The notes below the pieces were generated by a model that did no database searches, was not told the DNA's origin, and was given only the letters and a program-made list of their open reading frames with translations. A stretch of DNA of 18,124 nucleotides from Rhodoferax sp. (GTDB lineage Bacteria > Pseudomonadota > Gammaproteobacteria > Burkholderiales > Burkholderiaceae_C), in the NCBI GenBank assembly GCA_020048795.1, contig JAIFMA010000137.1, positions 1 to 18,124 on the forward strand, in the 5' to 3' direction. Positions 1 to 8,600 of the stretch are shown here, one piece after another; the stretch's first letter is position 1; the number at the start of each line of letters is the position of its first letter. Made by a program: the position numbers and the translations under genes.

Positions 1-738
1 AGGCAGTTGCAGGTCGGCGCTGTGCAGCGCCCGCAGCGATGCATGAAGTTCCAGCGCATCGCTGGCCACCCAGGCCGCTGCCACGCCCAGGCTGGCACCG
101 GTGTGGGCACCCAGCCGGGCAAAGCCGTGCCAGTCAACCGCGCCCTGGCGCTGGTAAACCCGCGCCGCCAGCGCGGGCTCTTGCGCACCTTGAGCGGCAC
201 GGTCATGGGTTGGATTGGCCCAGACCAGCGCCCAAGCTGTATCCGCGTCAAAGTGTTCGGCCATCAGCACACCACGCCCCTCAGGGGTGCTGCCCACCAG
301 CGTGCGACGCTCCTCCTGTTGCACCACGTCATTGGGTCGAAAGGCGTAGGCCACGTCCCAGGCGACGATCTTTTTGCCCGCGCTGAACTGCCAGCCGCCG
401 GCCTCCACGCCGGCACTGAGTTGGTTGAACCAGGCCCGGTCCACCTGGCCCGGCGAGGCATCGCCCTGGTGCTGCAACGTGGCGATGGCGCTCCAATGCC
501 TTGCGTTGCTGCGCAGTTCCAGCGCGGCGGTGGCGGCACCGGTTTGCGCCCCGGTGCCGCTGGCGCGGCGCTCATCCCATTGCAGACGCAGTTTGCCATC
601 CAGCGGCAGCGCACCGTCCTGCGCCCAGGCCCCGTCCACACCCGCAGTCAGCGTCACAGCAGCGCATGCCGCCAGCCGGGTTGCCCTGGCCAGGCCGGAC
701 CGCCAGGCGCATGCGGCCACGAAAAAAAGCGTTCGCAT
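1..738 (-). CDS. Exported probable outer-membrane beta-barrel protein (3' end beyond window)
   Basis: The frame is open from an ATG at 736-738 to the window edge (246 codons, no stop), so only the N-terminal part is visible. A long signal peptide ends near AWA-QD at about residue 38. The mature part has the alternating polar/aromatic pattern of beta strands (for example KLRLQWDER and GGWQFSAGKKIVAWDVAYAF), followed by a FRPNDVV..EERR segment of the kind seen in porin-like or alginate-export-like outer-membrane proteins. The gene starts 5 bp after the stop of the LolA-like gene and is clearly in the same operon as the ABC transporter upstream. A role as the outer-membrane partner of that system is inferred from context. 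No strong Shine-Dalgarno site is visible, so translation may be coupled to the preceding gene. I do not recognise a named family with certainty. Confidence 0.75.
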   Translation of the reverse strand, partial: MRTLFFVAACAWRSGLARATRLAACAAVTLTAGVDGAWAQDGALPLDGKLRLQWDERRASGTGAQTGAATAALELRSNARHWSAIATLQHQGDASPGQVDRAWFNQLSAGVEAGGWQFSAGKKIVAWDVAYAFRPNDVVQQEERRTLVGSTPEGRGVLMAEHFDADTAWALVWANPTHDRAAQGAQEPALAARVYQRQGAVDWHGFARLGAHTGASLGVAAAWVASDALELHASLRALHSADLQLP

Positions 739-743
739 GGGTT

Positions 744-1520
744 TCAGTCCAGTGGCGGGTTGCGCACCAGAAACATCGGATTGAGCCACTCGGCGGCCAC
801 CTGGCGCGGCTTGCGGCTCAGGTAGCGGACCTGCGTGATTTTGTGGTTGCTGACTTGGTCAGTCAGCACCATTTCGGTCACCAGGCTTGGTGCGCTCGAT
901 TTGTCAAACACGAACACCGCCTGTTTGGCCAGCTTGTCCGACAGCACATACAAGTCAGCCTTGAGCGGCTCCAGGCGCGCCTTGCCGACCCATAGCTCGA
1001 TGCGCTGGTAACTCACCCCCTTGCGCCTGGCGTTCAGGCTCAGGTGCAGGCAGGGGTAACTGGCCTCGGCAGGCGCTGCCTGACTGGCAGTGCGCGGCGG
1101 CTCGCAGCGTTCCTCATTCACCGTTTGGCCGTTGTAATCGTCGGCCCAACGCAGGTTGGCGATGTCGCCGGTGGAGGCATCTCCCAGCAGTTTTTGCATC
1201 GGCGTGATGCGCAAGGGGCGCTGGCTGTCGGGCATCAAGAGCCAAAAGTCGTCCCCCAGCATCAGCAGTTTCTGGCCTTTTTCGGCCGGGCTTTGCATCA
1301 GCACCAGCGACTGGCGATTGGCCTGCACAAACACCTTGTAGCGGCGCTCCTTGTCGGGCGTGCCGTCCACCTGCATGACCTGAACCAGGGTGTCCACCTC
1401 CAGGTTTTCGGCGCTCATGCGGAAATGGTCAGCCGCCTTGAGCATGGCGGGGACATCCTGCGCCAGGGCAGACATGGCCCCGAGCAGCAGGCAGACGGTG
1501 GGCAGGACTTTGGATTTCAT
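744..1520 (-). CDS. LolA-like outer-membrane lipoprotein-sorting family protein
   Basis: This 258-residue protein has a signal peptide (hydrophobic stretch, cleavage near ALA-Q at about residue 20), so it is periplasmic. The mature part resembles the 'outer membrane lipoprotein-sorting protein' family (LolA-like half-barrel, COG2834/PF17131 type). It has a central segment of the form DDFWLLMPDSQRPLRI followed by QKLLGDASTGDIA, which is typical of that family. Such proteins carry a lipid or lipoprotein across the periplasm in a hydrophobic cavity. I chose the ATG at 1518-1520 because AAGGAG lies 7 nt upstream; a GTG one codon earlier is possible but sits too close to that site. The protein lies between an FtsX-type permease and a beta-barrel protein, where a periplasmic shuttle would be expected. 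It is not the housekeeping lolA, which normally pairs with lolB or other loci. Confidence 0.85.
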   Translation of the reverse strand: MKSKVLPTVCLLLGAMSALAQDVPAMLKAADHFRMSAENLEVDTLVQVMQVDGTPDKERRYKVFVQANRQSLVLMQSPAEKGQKLLMLGDDFWLLMPDSQRPLRITPMQKLLGDASTGDIANLRWADDYNGQTVNEERCEPPRTASQAAPAEASYPCLHLSLNARRKGVSYQRIELWVGKARLEPLKADLYVLSDKLAKQAVFVFDKSSAPSLVTEMVLTDQVSNHKITQVRYLSRKPRQVAAEWLNPMFLVRNPPLD

Positions 1521-1545
1521 CACAATGCTCCTTAGATTTTATAGA

Positions 1546-1592
1546 TCATTTCGCCTTCCAGCCCTTATTGAGAAAGCGCTGACAGCTACGAT
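1546..1592 (-). repeat. Intergenic repeat copy A (Comamonadaceae-type short repeat)
   Basis: Read on the minus strand, the core at 1588-1560 is TAGCTGTCAGCGC, 6 nt, AATAAGGGCT. It matches copy B (10741-10769) at all but one position outside the 6-nt spacer, with identical spacing. It fills the 103-bp gap between the permease and the LolA-like gene, the only sizeable gap in the operon. Whether it acts as an RNA-processing or attenuation site is unknown. Confidence 0.7.
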
Positions 1593-1623
1593 ATGTATAG
1601 TATTTATTGACTCGAAACTTGGC

Positions 1624-2841
1624 TCATGTATGCGCCAGTGCTTCAACCACCGGCAGGTTGATGGTCTTGCGTGCCACCGCCACACTGGCCAGCACCGTCA
1701 ACCCCACCATGCTGAGCATGGTCCCCAGGTACATCAGTGCGTCAAAAGCAATCAGCAGCGGATAGCCTTTGGTTTGACCGGGTGGGGGCGGCATCTCAGC
1801 GGGCACGACCAGCAAAAAACCAGTCACCCCCAGGGCCAGCAGGGCTCCGGCCAGGGCACCGACACCACCCAGCAGCAGGCCCTCCAGTCCCAGCGCATAC
1901 AGCAGTTGCCCTGGCAGCGTACCCAGGGCACGCAGGGTACCAATCTCTCGGGTGCGCTCGATCACTGCCATTGCCATGGCGTTGGTCACCACAAACACCA
2001 CAATCACACCAATGATCAGGCCCAGGGTGCCAAAGATGCGGTTGTAAAGGTTCTTGACCGCCTGGTAGAAAAACGCCAGGTCCAGCCAGGTCTTGACCTT
2101 CAGCGCCGGGTGCGCAGCCGCCAGCCTTGCCCGAGCCGGCTCGGTGAGTTCCATGCGCGCCAGAAACACGCCCAGGCTCGACACCCGGGTGCTATTGAGC
2201 AGCCGTTGCGCAGTGGCCACGTCGGTATACACAAGGCGCTGGTCCATCTCGGGCACGCCGGTGGAAAACACGCCTTTCACCTGCACGTCCAGCGCATTGA
2301 GTGCGCCATCAGCCGTGCTGGCCAGCAAGGTCAGGCCACTGCCGGGGCTGGCCTTGAGGCTTTTGGCCAGGCCTTCACCCAGCATCACCTCAGGGTTGCG
2401 GGCAGCGCTGCTCAGGACAGCACCGGCCGTCACCGTCAAAAATGGACCTTTGACTGCAAACTCGCTGTCCGGGTCGATGCCGCTGGCCATCATCACCGTG
2501 GACTTGTCGCCATTGCTGATCAGGCCGCTGAACTCGACCCGTGGCAGCACCTGGCGCACATCGGGGTCAGCAAGCAGGCTTTGGCGCAGCGCCTCGGCAT
2601 GGTCCAGGCCGTGCTGCAGCGGGGTGTCTTCGTCTTTGTCGAACTGGGCCGGCTTGGCCAGCACCAGGTGCCCGCTGCTGCGCGCGGCCATCTCGGACAG
2701 GCCCTGGTAGGTTGACAGGGCAAACCCCCCTGCCAGCAAAATCGCCGCCGTGCCCAAAGCGGCAATCGACACTGTGACGGCCGAGCGACGGCGGTTGCGC
2801 AAGCTGTTGTGCCAGGCAAATTTCAGCCACATCAGGTTCAT
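1624..2841 (-). CDS. ABC transporter permease, FtsX/LolE/MacB type
   Basis: This 405-residue inner-membrane protein has the MacB/LolC/LolE topology: one N-terminal membrane helix (about residues 20-45, after RNRRRSAVTVSIAALGT), a periplasmic domain of about 220 residues, and three C-terminal helices in an FtsX domain. The cytoplasmic loop carries the family's typical ERTREIGTLRALG (about residues 295-308), which couples to the ATPase. The ATG overlaps the stop of the ATPase gene by 4 bp (ATGA), a sign of translational coupling and of a single transporter complex. Such permeases extract substrates from the outer leaflet of the inner membrane or work mechanically. Next to a LolA-like protein, a lipid or lipoprotein cargo is the best guess. 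Confidence 0.9.
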   Translation of the reverse strand: MNLMWLKFAWHNSLRNRRRSAVTVSIAALGTAAILLAGGFALSTYQGLSEMAARSSGHLVLAKPAQFDKDEDTPLQHGLDHAEALRQSLLADPDVRQVLPRVEFSGLISNGDKSTVMMASGIDPDSEFAVKGPFLTVTAGAVLSSAARNPEVMLGEGLAKSLKASPGSGLTLLASTADGALNALDVQVKGVFSTGVPEMDQRLVYTDVATAQRLLNSTRVSSLGVFLARMELTEPARARLAAAHPALKVKTWLDLAFFYQAVKNLYNRIFGTLGLIIGVIVVFVVTNAMAMAVIERTREIGTLRALGTLPGQLLYALGLEGLLLGGVGALAGALLALGVTGFLLVVPAEMPPPPGQTKGYPLLIAFDALMYLGTMLSMVGLTVLASVAVARKTINLPVVEALAHT

Positions 2842-3524
2842 ATCAGCCTCCCATCACACAGGGCCAGCACCCGGTCGCAGCGGCTGCTCAGCCGGCTGTC
2901 GTGGGTGGCAATCACAAAGGCCGCACCTTCGGCGTGGCCGCGCTCGCGCATCAGGTCCAGCACCTGGTCGGCAGTGTGCGAGTCCAGGCTGGCGGTGGGT
3001 TCATCGGCAATCACCAGTTTGGGGCGTTTGACCAGCGCCCGGGCAATCGCCACGCGCTGGCGCTGGCCGCCGCTCAGGGCATCGGGCTTGTGATGGGCGT
3101 GGTCTTGCAGGCCCACGGCTTGCAGCCCGGCGGCCACCCGTTGGCGCCGTTCGGCCGGCGCAACACCGGTCAGAAACAGCGGGTAGTCAACGTTCTCCGC
3201 CACCGTCATCACCGGTACCAGATTGAAGCTCTGAAACACAAAACCCAGCGCATCGCGGCGCAGCAGGGTGCGTTGCCCCTCGTTCAAACCCCCGACGTTT
3301 TGGCCGTCCAGCGCCATCGCGCCGCTGTCGGGCGTGTCGATCAGGCCACACAGGTTCAACAGCGTACTCTTGCCGCTGCCTGAGGGCCCGGTCAGTGCCA
3401 GCAGTTCGCCGCGCTGAACCGTCAGGTCCACACCTTGCAGTGCCGGGATCACATGAGCCCCCAGGTGGTAAGTCTTGTAGATGGCGCGCAGGGCCAACAC
3501 CGGATTAGCATGGTGCTGGCTCAT
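2838..3524 (-). CDS. ABC transporter ATP-binding protein, LolD/MacB type
   Basis: This 228-residue nucleotide-binding subunit is complete: Walker A GPSGSGKST at 46-54, Q-loop Gln98, signature LSGGQ at 150-154, Walker B LVIADE at 170-175, D-loop SLD and H-loop His208 in ATHD. Length and sequence style match the LolD/MacB/FtsE group that powers FtsX-type permeases. It overlaps both neighbours by 4 bp: ATGA with the upstream TPR-like gene at 3521-3524 and with the downstream permease at 2838-2841. This implies co-translation of the three proteins. It would energise the permease encoded next to it from the cytoplasmic side. The specific cargo cannot be read from the sequence. Confidence 0.93.
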   Translation of the reverse strand: MSQHHANPVLALRAIYKTYHLGAHVIPALQGVDLTVQRGELLALTGPSGSGKSTLLNLCGLIDTPDSGAMALDGQNVGGLNEGQRTLLRRDALGFVFQSFNLVPVMTVAENVDYPLFLTGVAPAERRQRVAAGLQAVGLQDHAHHKPDALSGGQRQRVAIARALVKRPKLVIADEPTASLDSHTADQVLDLMRERGHAEGAAFVIATHDSRLSSRCDRVLALCDGRLI

Positions 3525-4213
3525 GATGTCAACCCGTTGAGCCGGGTGCGTGCCACGGCAGCCTGGGGCGTGCCGCTGGTGATGGCCTGATGGAGCAAAC
3601 GCCGGGCTTCATCACGCTGCCCGGCTTTGGCGGCCTGCTCGGCCGCGACCAGCCACACGTCGCCGCGAAAAGCCAGCGGCGCAGTCTGCAGCAAAGGGCT
3701 GGCCAAGACTTCGGCTAGCAGCCGGTTTCCGCGATCACCCCGGTTCATGAATCCGGGCACGGCCAAAAAGGTGGCAGCCGCAACAAACCGCACCTCCAGC
3801 GCGGCGGGCACCAGGTGTCCGGCAAAGGGCGCAGTGGCCGATGGCAACAATGCCAGTGCTTTGTCGAGCAGGGCCAGGCCGTCTTCGGCATAAGTCATCT
3901 TTTTCCAGGGTAGCCAGGTCGTGTTGGCCCGCAGGCTGGTGGCCGCACCGGTGTAGGCCATCAGCACAGGGTTGCCAGGCTCAGCTTGCAGCAGCGCCGC
4001 AAAGGCCTGCGCAGACTGCCTGGTGGCGCCATCATGACCCGCGCGGGACTGCTCAAATTGGGCAAACGCCGCGCCAAACTGCTCTGGCGATACCGCGAAC
4101 ACGGGAGCGCTGATCGACCAGGCAAGCGCCAGGGCAGCGCCCCGCAACAGGCGGCCGACAGCCAGCGGCAAGGGGTGAAAAGTGGTGGGGTGAAAACGGG
4201 TGGGGGACAACAT
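3521..4213 (-). CDS. Secreted TPR-like helical protein, first gene of the ABC operon
   Basis: This 230-residue protein has a signal peptide (hydrophobic core LLRGAALALAWSISAPVFA, residues about 22-40) and a helical Ala/Leu-rich mature part. The C-terminal helices near 190-225 (AAEQAAKAGQRDEARRLLHQ) look like a tetratricopeptide repeat. I chose the ATG at 4211-4213 because AGGAG lies 7 nt upstream. A longer frame reaches back to a TTG at 4258 but lacks a ribosome-binding site and would spoil the signal peptide. It overlaps the ATPase gene by 4 bp. I do not recognise a named family. By position it could be a periplasmic accessory or adaptor of the transporter, which is inference only. Confidence 0.8.
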   Translation of the reverse strand: MLSPTRFHPTTFHPLPLAVGRLLRGAALALAWSISAPVFAVSPEQFGAAFAQFEQSRAGHDGATRQSAQAFAALLQAEPGNPVLMAYTGAATSLRANTTWLPWKKMTYAEDGLALLDKALALLPSATAPFAGHLVPAALEVRFVAAATFLAVPGFMNRGDRGNRLLAEVLASPLLQTAPLAFRGDVWLVAAEQAAKAGQRDEARRLLHQAITSGTPQAAVARTRLNGLTS

Positions 4214-4316
4214 GGGGTGGCTCCTGGTCATGGCATCGACAAACTTGCGATGAGCCAAACTTTAGGGTGCCGCCCTCAACCCGGCGACCGGATTGCGACG
4301 AAGCGCCGGAAGATGT

Positions 4317-4339
4317 CGCCAAACGGGGAAACCCCGGCG
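4317..4339 (-). terminator. GC-rich hairpin between ispF and the ABC operon
   Basis: CGGGG (4324-4328), a 3-nt loop and CCCCG (4332-4336) form a perfect 5-bp stem. Imperfect outer arms GTCGCC and GGCGTC extend it. On the minus strand it is followed only by GTTTGG, so the U-tract is weak. It could end ispDF transcription or be a stable 3' structure with read-through into the downstream operon. Confidence 0.35.
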
Positions 4340-4362
4340 TCAAATGCTCGCCGATAGTGCCA

Positions 4363-4845
4363 TCAAGGGCTTTGGACAAGCAGAACCGTGGCCCGCGCTT
4401 CAATGGCCTGGCCCTGCCCGACTGGCCCCATTTTTTCGCAGGTTTTGGCTTTGACGCTGATCTGATCAACTGGCAAGCCCAGCGTGTGGGCAATTTGCGC
4501 ACGCATGGCGGCGATAAACGGCATCAGCTTGGGCGCCTGGGCGATCACGGTGCTGTCGATGTTGCCAATCTCAAAACCCCTGGCGCGCACACAGCGGGCG
4601 GCCTCGGCCAGCAGAGTGCTGGAATCTGCGCCTTTGAAACGCGCGTCGGTATCCGGAAAATGCGTGCCAATATCGCCCAGCGCCGCCGCACCCAGCAGCG
4701 CGTCGGTGATGGCGTGCAACAGCGCGTCGGCATCCGAATGGCCCAACAGCCCCAGGTGAAACGGCACCTCCACCCCACCCAGCACCAGTTTGCGCCCGGC
4801 CACCAGCGCGTGAATGTCCCAGCCTTCGCCAATTCTGAATTGCAT
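4363..4845 (-). CDS. ispF: 2-C-methyl-D-erythritol 2,4-cyclodiphosphate synthase
   Basis: IspF converts CDP-methylerythritol 2-phosphate to the cyclic diphosphate with loss of CMP, in the cytoplasmic MEP isoprenoid pathway. The product is 160 residues, the usual length. Metal ligands are visible at Asp10 and His12 (GWDIHAL) and His44 (DALLHAITDALLGA), with the conserved GHSDAD loop at 35-40 and the C-terminal KCEKMG-like segment (here KTCEKMGPVGQG). The ATG at 4843-4845 fits the family start (MQFRIGEGWDIH); an upstream extension in the same frame runs into ispD and is not real. It begins 13 bp after the ispD stop, so the two genes form an operon and provide two of the three consecutive MEP steps. 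Confidence 0.97.
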   Translation of the reverse strand: MQFRIGEGWDIHALVAGRKLVLGGVEVPFHLGLLGHSDADALLHAITDALLGAAALGDIGTHFPDTDARFKGADSSTLLAEAARCVRARGFEIGNIDSTVIAQAPKLMPFIAAMRAQIAHTLGLPVDQISVKAKTCEKMGPVGQGQAIEARATVLLVQSP

Positions 4846-4858
4846 ACAGACCCCGTGA

Positions 4859-5584
4859 TCAACCCGGCCGACGTTCCAGCACCGCTTGCGCCAGCTCAAA
4901 GTCTTGCGGGTAAGTGACCTTGAAGTTCTGCGCGCTCCCAAGCACCAGCTTGGGCGACAAGCCCAGCGCCTCAATGGCGCTTGACTCGTCGGTCACCGCG
5001 TCCCCGGCGAGTTCCAGCGCATCAAGCAAGCTGCCAATGCGAAACATCTGCGGCGTTTGCGCCAGCCATTTGTCAGCCCGCGCCAAGGTGGCGCTGACCC
5101 GGTCGCCTTCAGCGGCTTTCAGGGTGTCGGCCAAGGGTAGCGCCAGCAAGCCACCAACTTCGTCATCCAGGCAGGCATCGAGCAGTTGGTTGATTTGTGC
5201 CGGCGTGATGAGGCAGCGCGCGGCATCATGCACCAGCACCCAATCATGCGCCACCGCGCCTTCTGTCAGCAACGCATTCAAACCATTAAATACGCTTGAA
5301 GCCCTTGTGGAACCTCCGCAGTAAGCTATGATAAAAGAAGCGTTCAGGGCCTCTGGCGTTTGAAAAAAGCGGTCGTCCGGCGACACCACCACCAGGGTTT
5401 GGTCAATGCGCCCAACGCAGGCAAACGCTGCCAGGGTGTGCAACACCATGGGCATGCCGGCGATCGGCTGATATTGCTTGGGGCCGGCCACGCCAGCGCG
5501 CGAACCGGTGCCAGCGCAAGGGATCAGCGCCCAGCAGCGGGGAACACTAACGGGGGTGAGGCTGATATCGGTCAGTTCATTCAT
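4859..5584 (-). CDS. ispD: 2-C-methyl-D-erythritol 4-phosphate cytidylyltransferase
   Basis: IspD joins CTP and methylerythritol 4-phosphate to give CDP-methylerythritol. The 241-residue product shows the nucleotide-binding signature PCAGTGSRAG (22-31) with Arg29, and Lys36 in PKQY. It also has the VHDAARC motif with its catalytic-region Asp and an AQTPQMF segment near the second half. The N-terminus (MNELTDISLTPVSVPR) is about 10 residues longer than the E. coli enzyme but has no better start. ispF follows directly, and mfd is divergent with a 110-bp shared upstream region. The mfd-ispD-ispF neighbourhood is common in Burkholderiales. Confidence 0.96.
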   Translation of the reverse strand: MNELTDISLTPVSVPRCWALIPCAGTGSRAGVAGPKQYQPIAGMPMVLHTLAAFACVGRIDQTLVVVSPDDRFFQTPEALNASFIIAYCGGSTRASSVFNGLNALLTEGAVAHDWVLVHDAARCLITPAQINQLLDACLDDEVGGLLALPLADTLKAAEGDRVSATLARADKWLAQTPQMFRIGSLLDALELAGDAVTDESSAIEALGLSPKLVLGSAQNFKVTYPQDFELAQAVLERRPG

Positions 5585-5596
5585 GGTGTGACCCGC

Positions 5597-5606
5597 ATTC
5601 TAGAAT
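5597..5606. promoter_or_regulatory. Palindrome in the ispD/mfd divergent promoter region
   Basis: ATTCTAGAAT is a perfect 10-bp palindrome that offers a TAGAAT -10-like hexamer on both strands. It lies 13 bp upstream of the ispD ATG and 89 bp upstream of the mfd ATG. No good -35 box at 16-18 bp is visible for either direction, so promoter use is speculative; it could also be an operator. Confidence 0.25.
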
Positions 5607-5694
5607 CCCACCCACGACACCCTGGCAGGCCTTGTGCAGGGTATTGGCGTTTTTGCCTGGTTCACCGGGGTCTGCTGGCCCGCTCTGGCATCTT

Positions 5695-8600
5695 ATGGAT
5701 TTACCCAAACTCACCCCCAACAAACGCTACACCCTGCCGCGTCCTGTCGGTTCGGCCGATGCACTGCTGCTGGCCCAACTGGCGCTGCGCGACAAAAAAC
5801 AGGGCCAGGTGACTGCCATCGTGACAGCAGACGCGCCCGATGCGCAGCGACTGATTGACGAGATGGCATTTTTTGCCCCCGACTTGCGTTGTGTGCTGTT
5901 CCCCGACTGGGAGACGCTGCCCTACGACACCTTTTCGCCGCATCAGGATTTGATCAGCGAGCGCCTGGCTACCCTGTGGCGCATCAGCCAGCATGACAAG
6001 GACACCGGGGCGGATGTGGTGCTGGTGCCGGCCACCACCGCGCTGTACCGGCTGGCGCCGCCAAGCTTTCTGGCCGGCACCACCTTTCACTTCAAGGTCA
6101 AACAGCGCCTCAACGAAGCCAGGCTCAAGGCCCAGCTCACGCTGGCCGGCTACAGCCATGTGACCCAAGTGGTCAGCCCAGGTGAATATGCGGTGCGCGG
6201 CGGGCTGATCGACCTGTTCCCCATGGGCAGCCCGGTGCCGTACCGGGTGGACTTGTTTGACGACGAGATCGACAGCATCCGCACCTTCGACCCCGACAGT
6301 CAGCGCAGCCTGTACCCGGTGCCCGAAGTGCGCTTGCTGCCGGGCCGCGAGTTCCCGATGGACGACGACGCGCGGGCGCGTTTTCGGCATCGCTGGCGCG
6401 AACTGCTCGACGGTGACCCCACGCGCAGTCGCATCTACAAAGACATGGGCAACGGTGTCGCCACGGCCGGCATCGAGTACTACCTGCCACTGTTTTTTGA
6501 GACCACCGCCACGGTGTTTGACTACCTGGGCATTGCCGCCACGGTGGTGTTACACGGCGACCTGGAATCGGCTTTTTCCCACTTCTGGCAGGACACGCGC
6601 GAACGCCACCGGCTGCTGCAAGGCGACCCAGAGCGCCCGGTGTTGCCGCCCGATGCGCTGTTTTTGAGCGTCGAGCAGTTTTACGCCCGGGTCAATCAGC
6701 ACGCGCAACTGGCGCTGCGGCCCAGCTTGCCCAGAACAGCCGGCCCTCTCCCTCTGGGCGGAAGTGGAAGTGATGGCACATCTGCCTACGCGGAGTTTGA
6801 CGCGCTGCCCGCCATGACCGTCGTGCGCGGGGCCGACGATCCGCTGGCTGGCCTGAAGCGTCACATCCGCAACACCCAGCAGCGTATTCTGGTGCTGGCC
6901 GAAAGCGAGGGGCGGCGCGCCAGTTTGCTGGACTTCTTGCACAGCAGCCAATTCGACCCGCCCGCCTTTGACTCACTCGCCGACTTTCTGGCCAGCCAGG
7001 AAAAAACCGGCATCACCACCAGCAGCCTGGCCACCGGTTTCAGTTGGCTGGAAACCGGTGTCGACTTTGTCACCGAGACCGAGCTGTTTGCGGCCAGCCC
7101 GACCACCCGCAAGCGCAAAAAGCAGGAGCAGGTCAGCGACGTGGAAGCGCTGATCAAAGACCTGAGTGAACTGAAAGTGGGCGACCCGGTGGTGCACAAC
7201 GCCCACGGCATTGGCCGCTACCGGGGCTTGATCAACCTCGACCTGGGCAACAGATTACCCAATGGCGAGGCAGAGATACAAGAGTTTCTGCATCTCGAAT
7301 ATGCCGATAAGGCAGTGCTCTATGTGCCAGTGAGCCAGTTGCAGTTGATCAGCCGCTACACCGGGGTCAGCCCGGACGAAGCACCCTGGCACAAACTTGG
7401 CAGTGGCCAGTGGGAAAAAGCCAAACGCCGTGCCGCCGAGCAGGTACGCGACAGCGCGGCTGAGCTGCTCAACATCTACGCCCGCCGCGCCGCGCGCCAG
7501 GGCCATGCCTTTCGTTACAGCCCGAACGATTACGAAACCTTTGCCAACGACTTTGGTTTTGAGGAAACCGCCGACCAGAGTGCCGCCATCCACGCGGTGA
7601 TCCAGGACATGATCAGTCCGCGCCCGATGGACCGGCTGATCTGTGGCGACGTGGGTTTTGGCAAGACCGAAGTGGCCTTGCGCGCCGCCTTTATTGCCAT
7701 CACCGGCGGCAAACAGGTGGCGTTTCTGGCCCCTACCACGCTGCTGGCTGAGCAGCACTATCAGACGCTGGTGGACCGCTTTGCCAAGTGGCCGGTGAAA
7801 GTGGCCGAAATGAGCCGGTTTCGCTCGGGCAAGGAGATCACCGCTGCCCTCAAGGGTGTGGCTGACGGCACCATCGACATCGTGGTGGGTACCCACAAGC
7901 TGCTGAGTGAATCGACCAAGTTCAAAGACCTGGGCCTGCTCATCATCGACGAGGAACACCGCTTTGGCGTGCGCCACAAAGAGCAGATGAAGGCGCTGCG
8001 CGCCGAGGTCGATGTGCTGACGCTGACCGCCACACCGATTCCGCGCACCCTGGGCATGGCGCTGGAAGGCCTGCGTGACCTGAGCGTGATCGCCACCGCA
8101 CCGCAGCGCCGCCTGGCCATCAAGACCTTTGTGCGCACGGAAGGCAATGGCGTGATTCGCGAAGCGGTGCTGCGTGAACTCAAACGCGGTGGCCAGGTGT
8201 ACTTCTTGCACAACGAAGTGGAAACCATCGAGAACCGCCGTGCCAAGCTCGAAGAGTTGCTGCCCGAAGCACGCATTGCGGTGGCGCACGGCCAGATGCC
8301 CGAGCGCCAGCTCGAAGCTGTGATGCGCAACTTTGTCGCCCAGCGCAGCAATGTGCTGCTGTGCTCAACGATTATTGAGACCGGTATCGATGTCCCCACT
8401 GCCAACACCATCGTGATGAGCCGCGCCGACAAGTTTGGCCTGGCCCAACTGCATCAATTACGTGGACGCGTGGGCCGCAGCCATCACCAGGCCTACGCCT
8501 ACCTGATGGTGCCCGACCTGGAAGGTCTGACCAAACAGGCCACGCTGCGGCTCGACGCGATTCAGGCCATGGAAGAACTCGGCAGCGGCTTTTACCTGGC

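Noticed and set aside
7..825. Long plus-strand open frames over the first 1 kb
   Set aside because: They are antisense shadows of the minus-strand barrel and LolA-like genes, rich in Arg/Pro/Gly/His/Gln, with no recognisable domain.
1390..2715. 441-codon plus-strand frame
   Set aside because: It is a His/Gln-rich antisense frame over the FtsX-type permease gene, whose minus-strand product has clear family motifs.
7255..8289. 344-codon minus-strand frame inside mfd
   Set aside because: It lies fully opposite the helicase core of mfd and has typical antisense composition.
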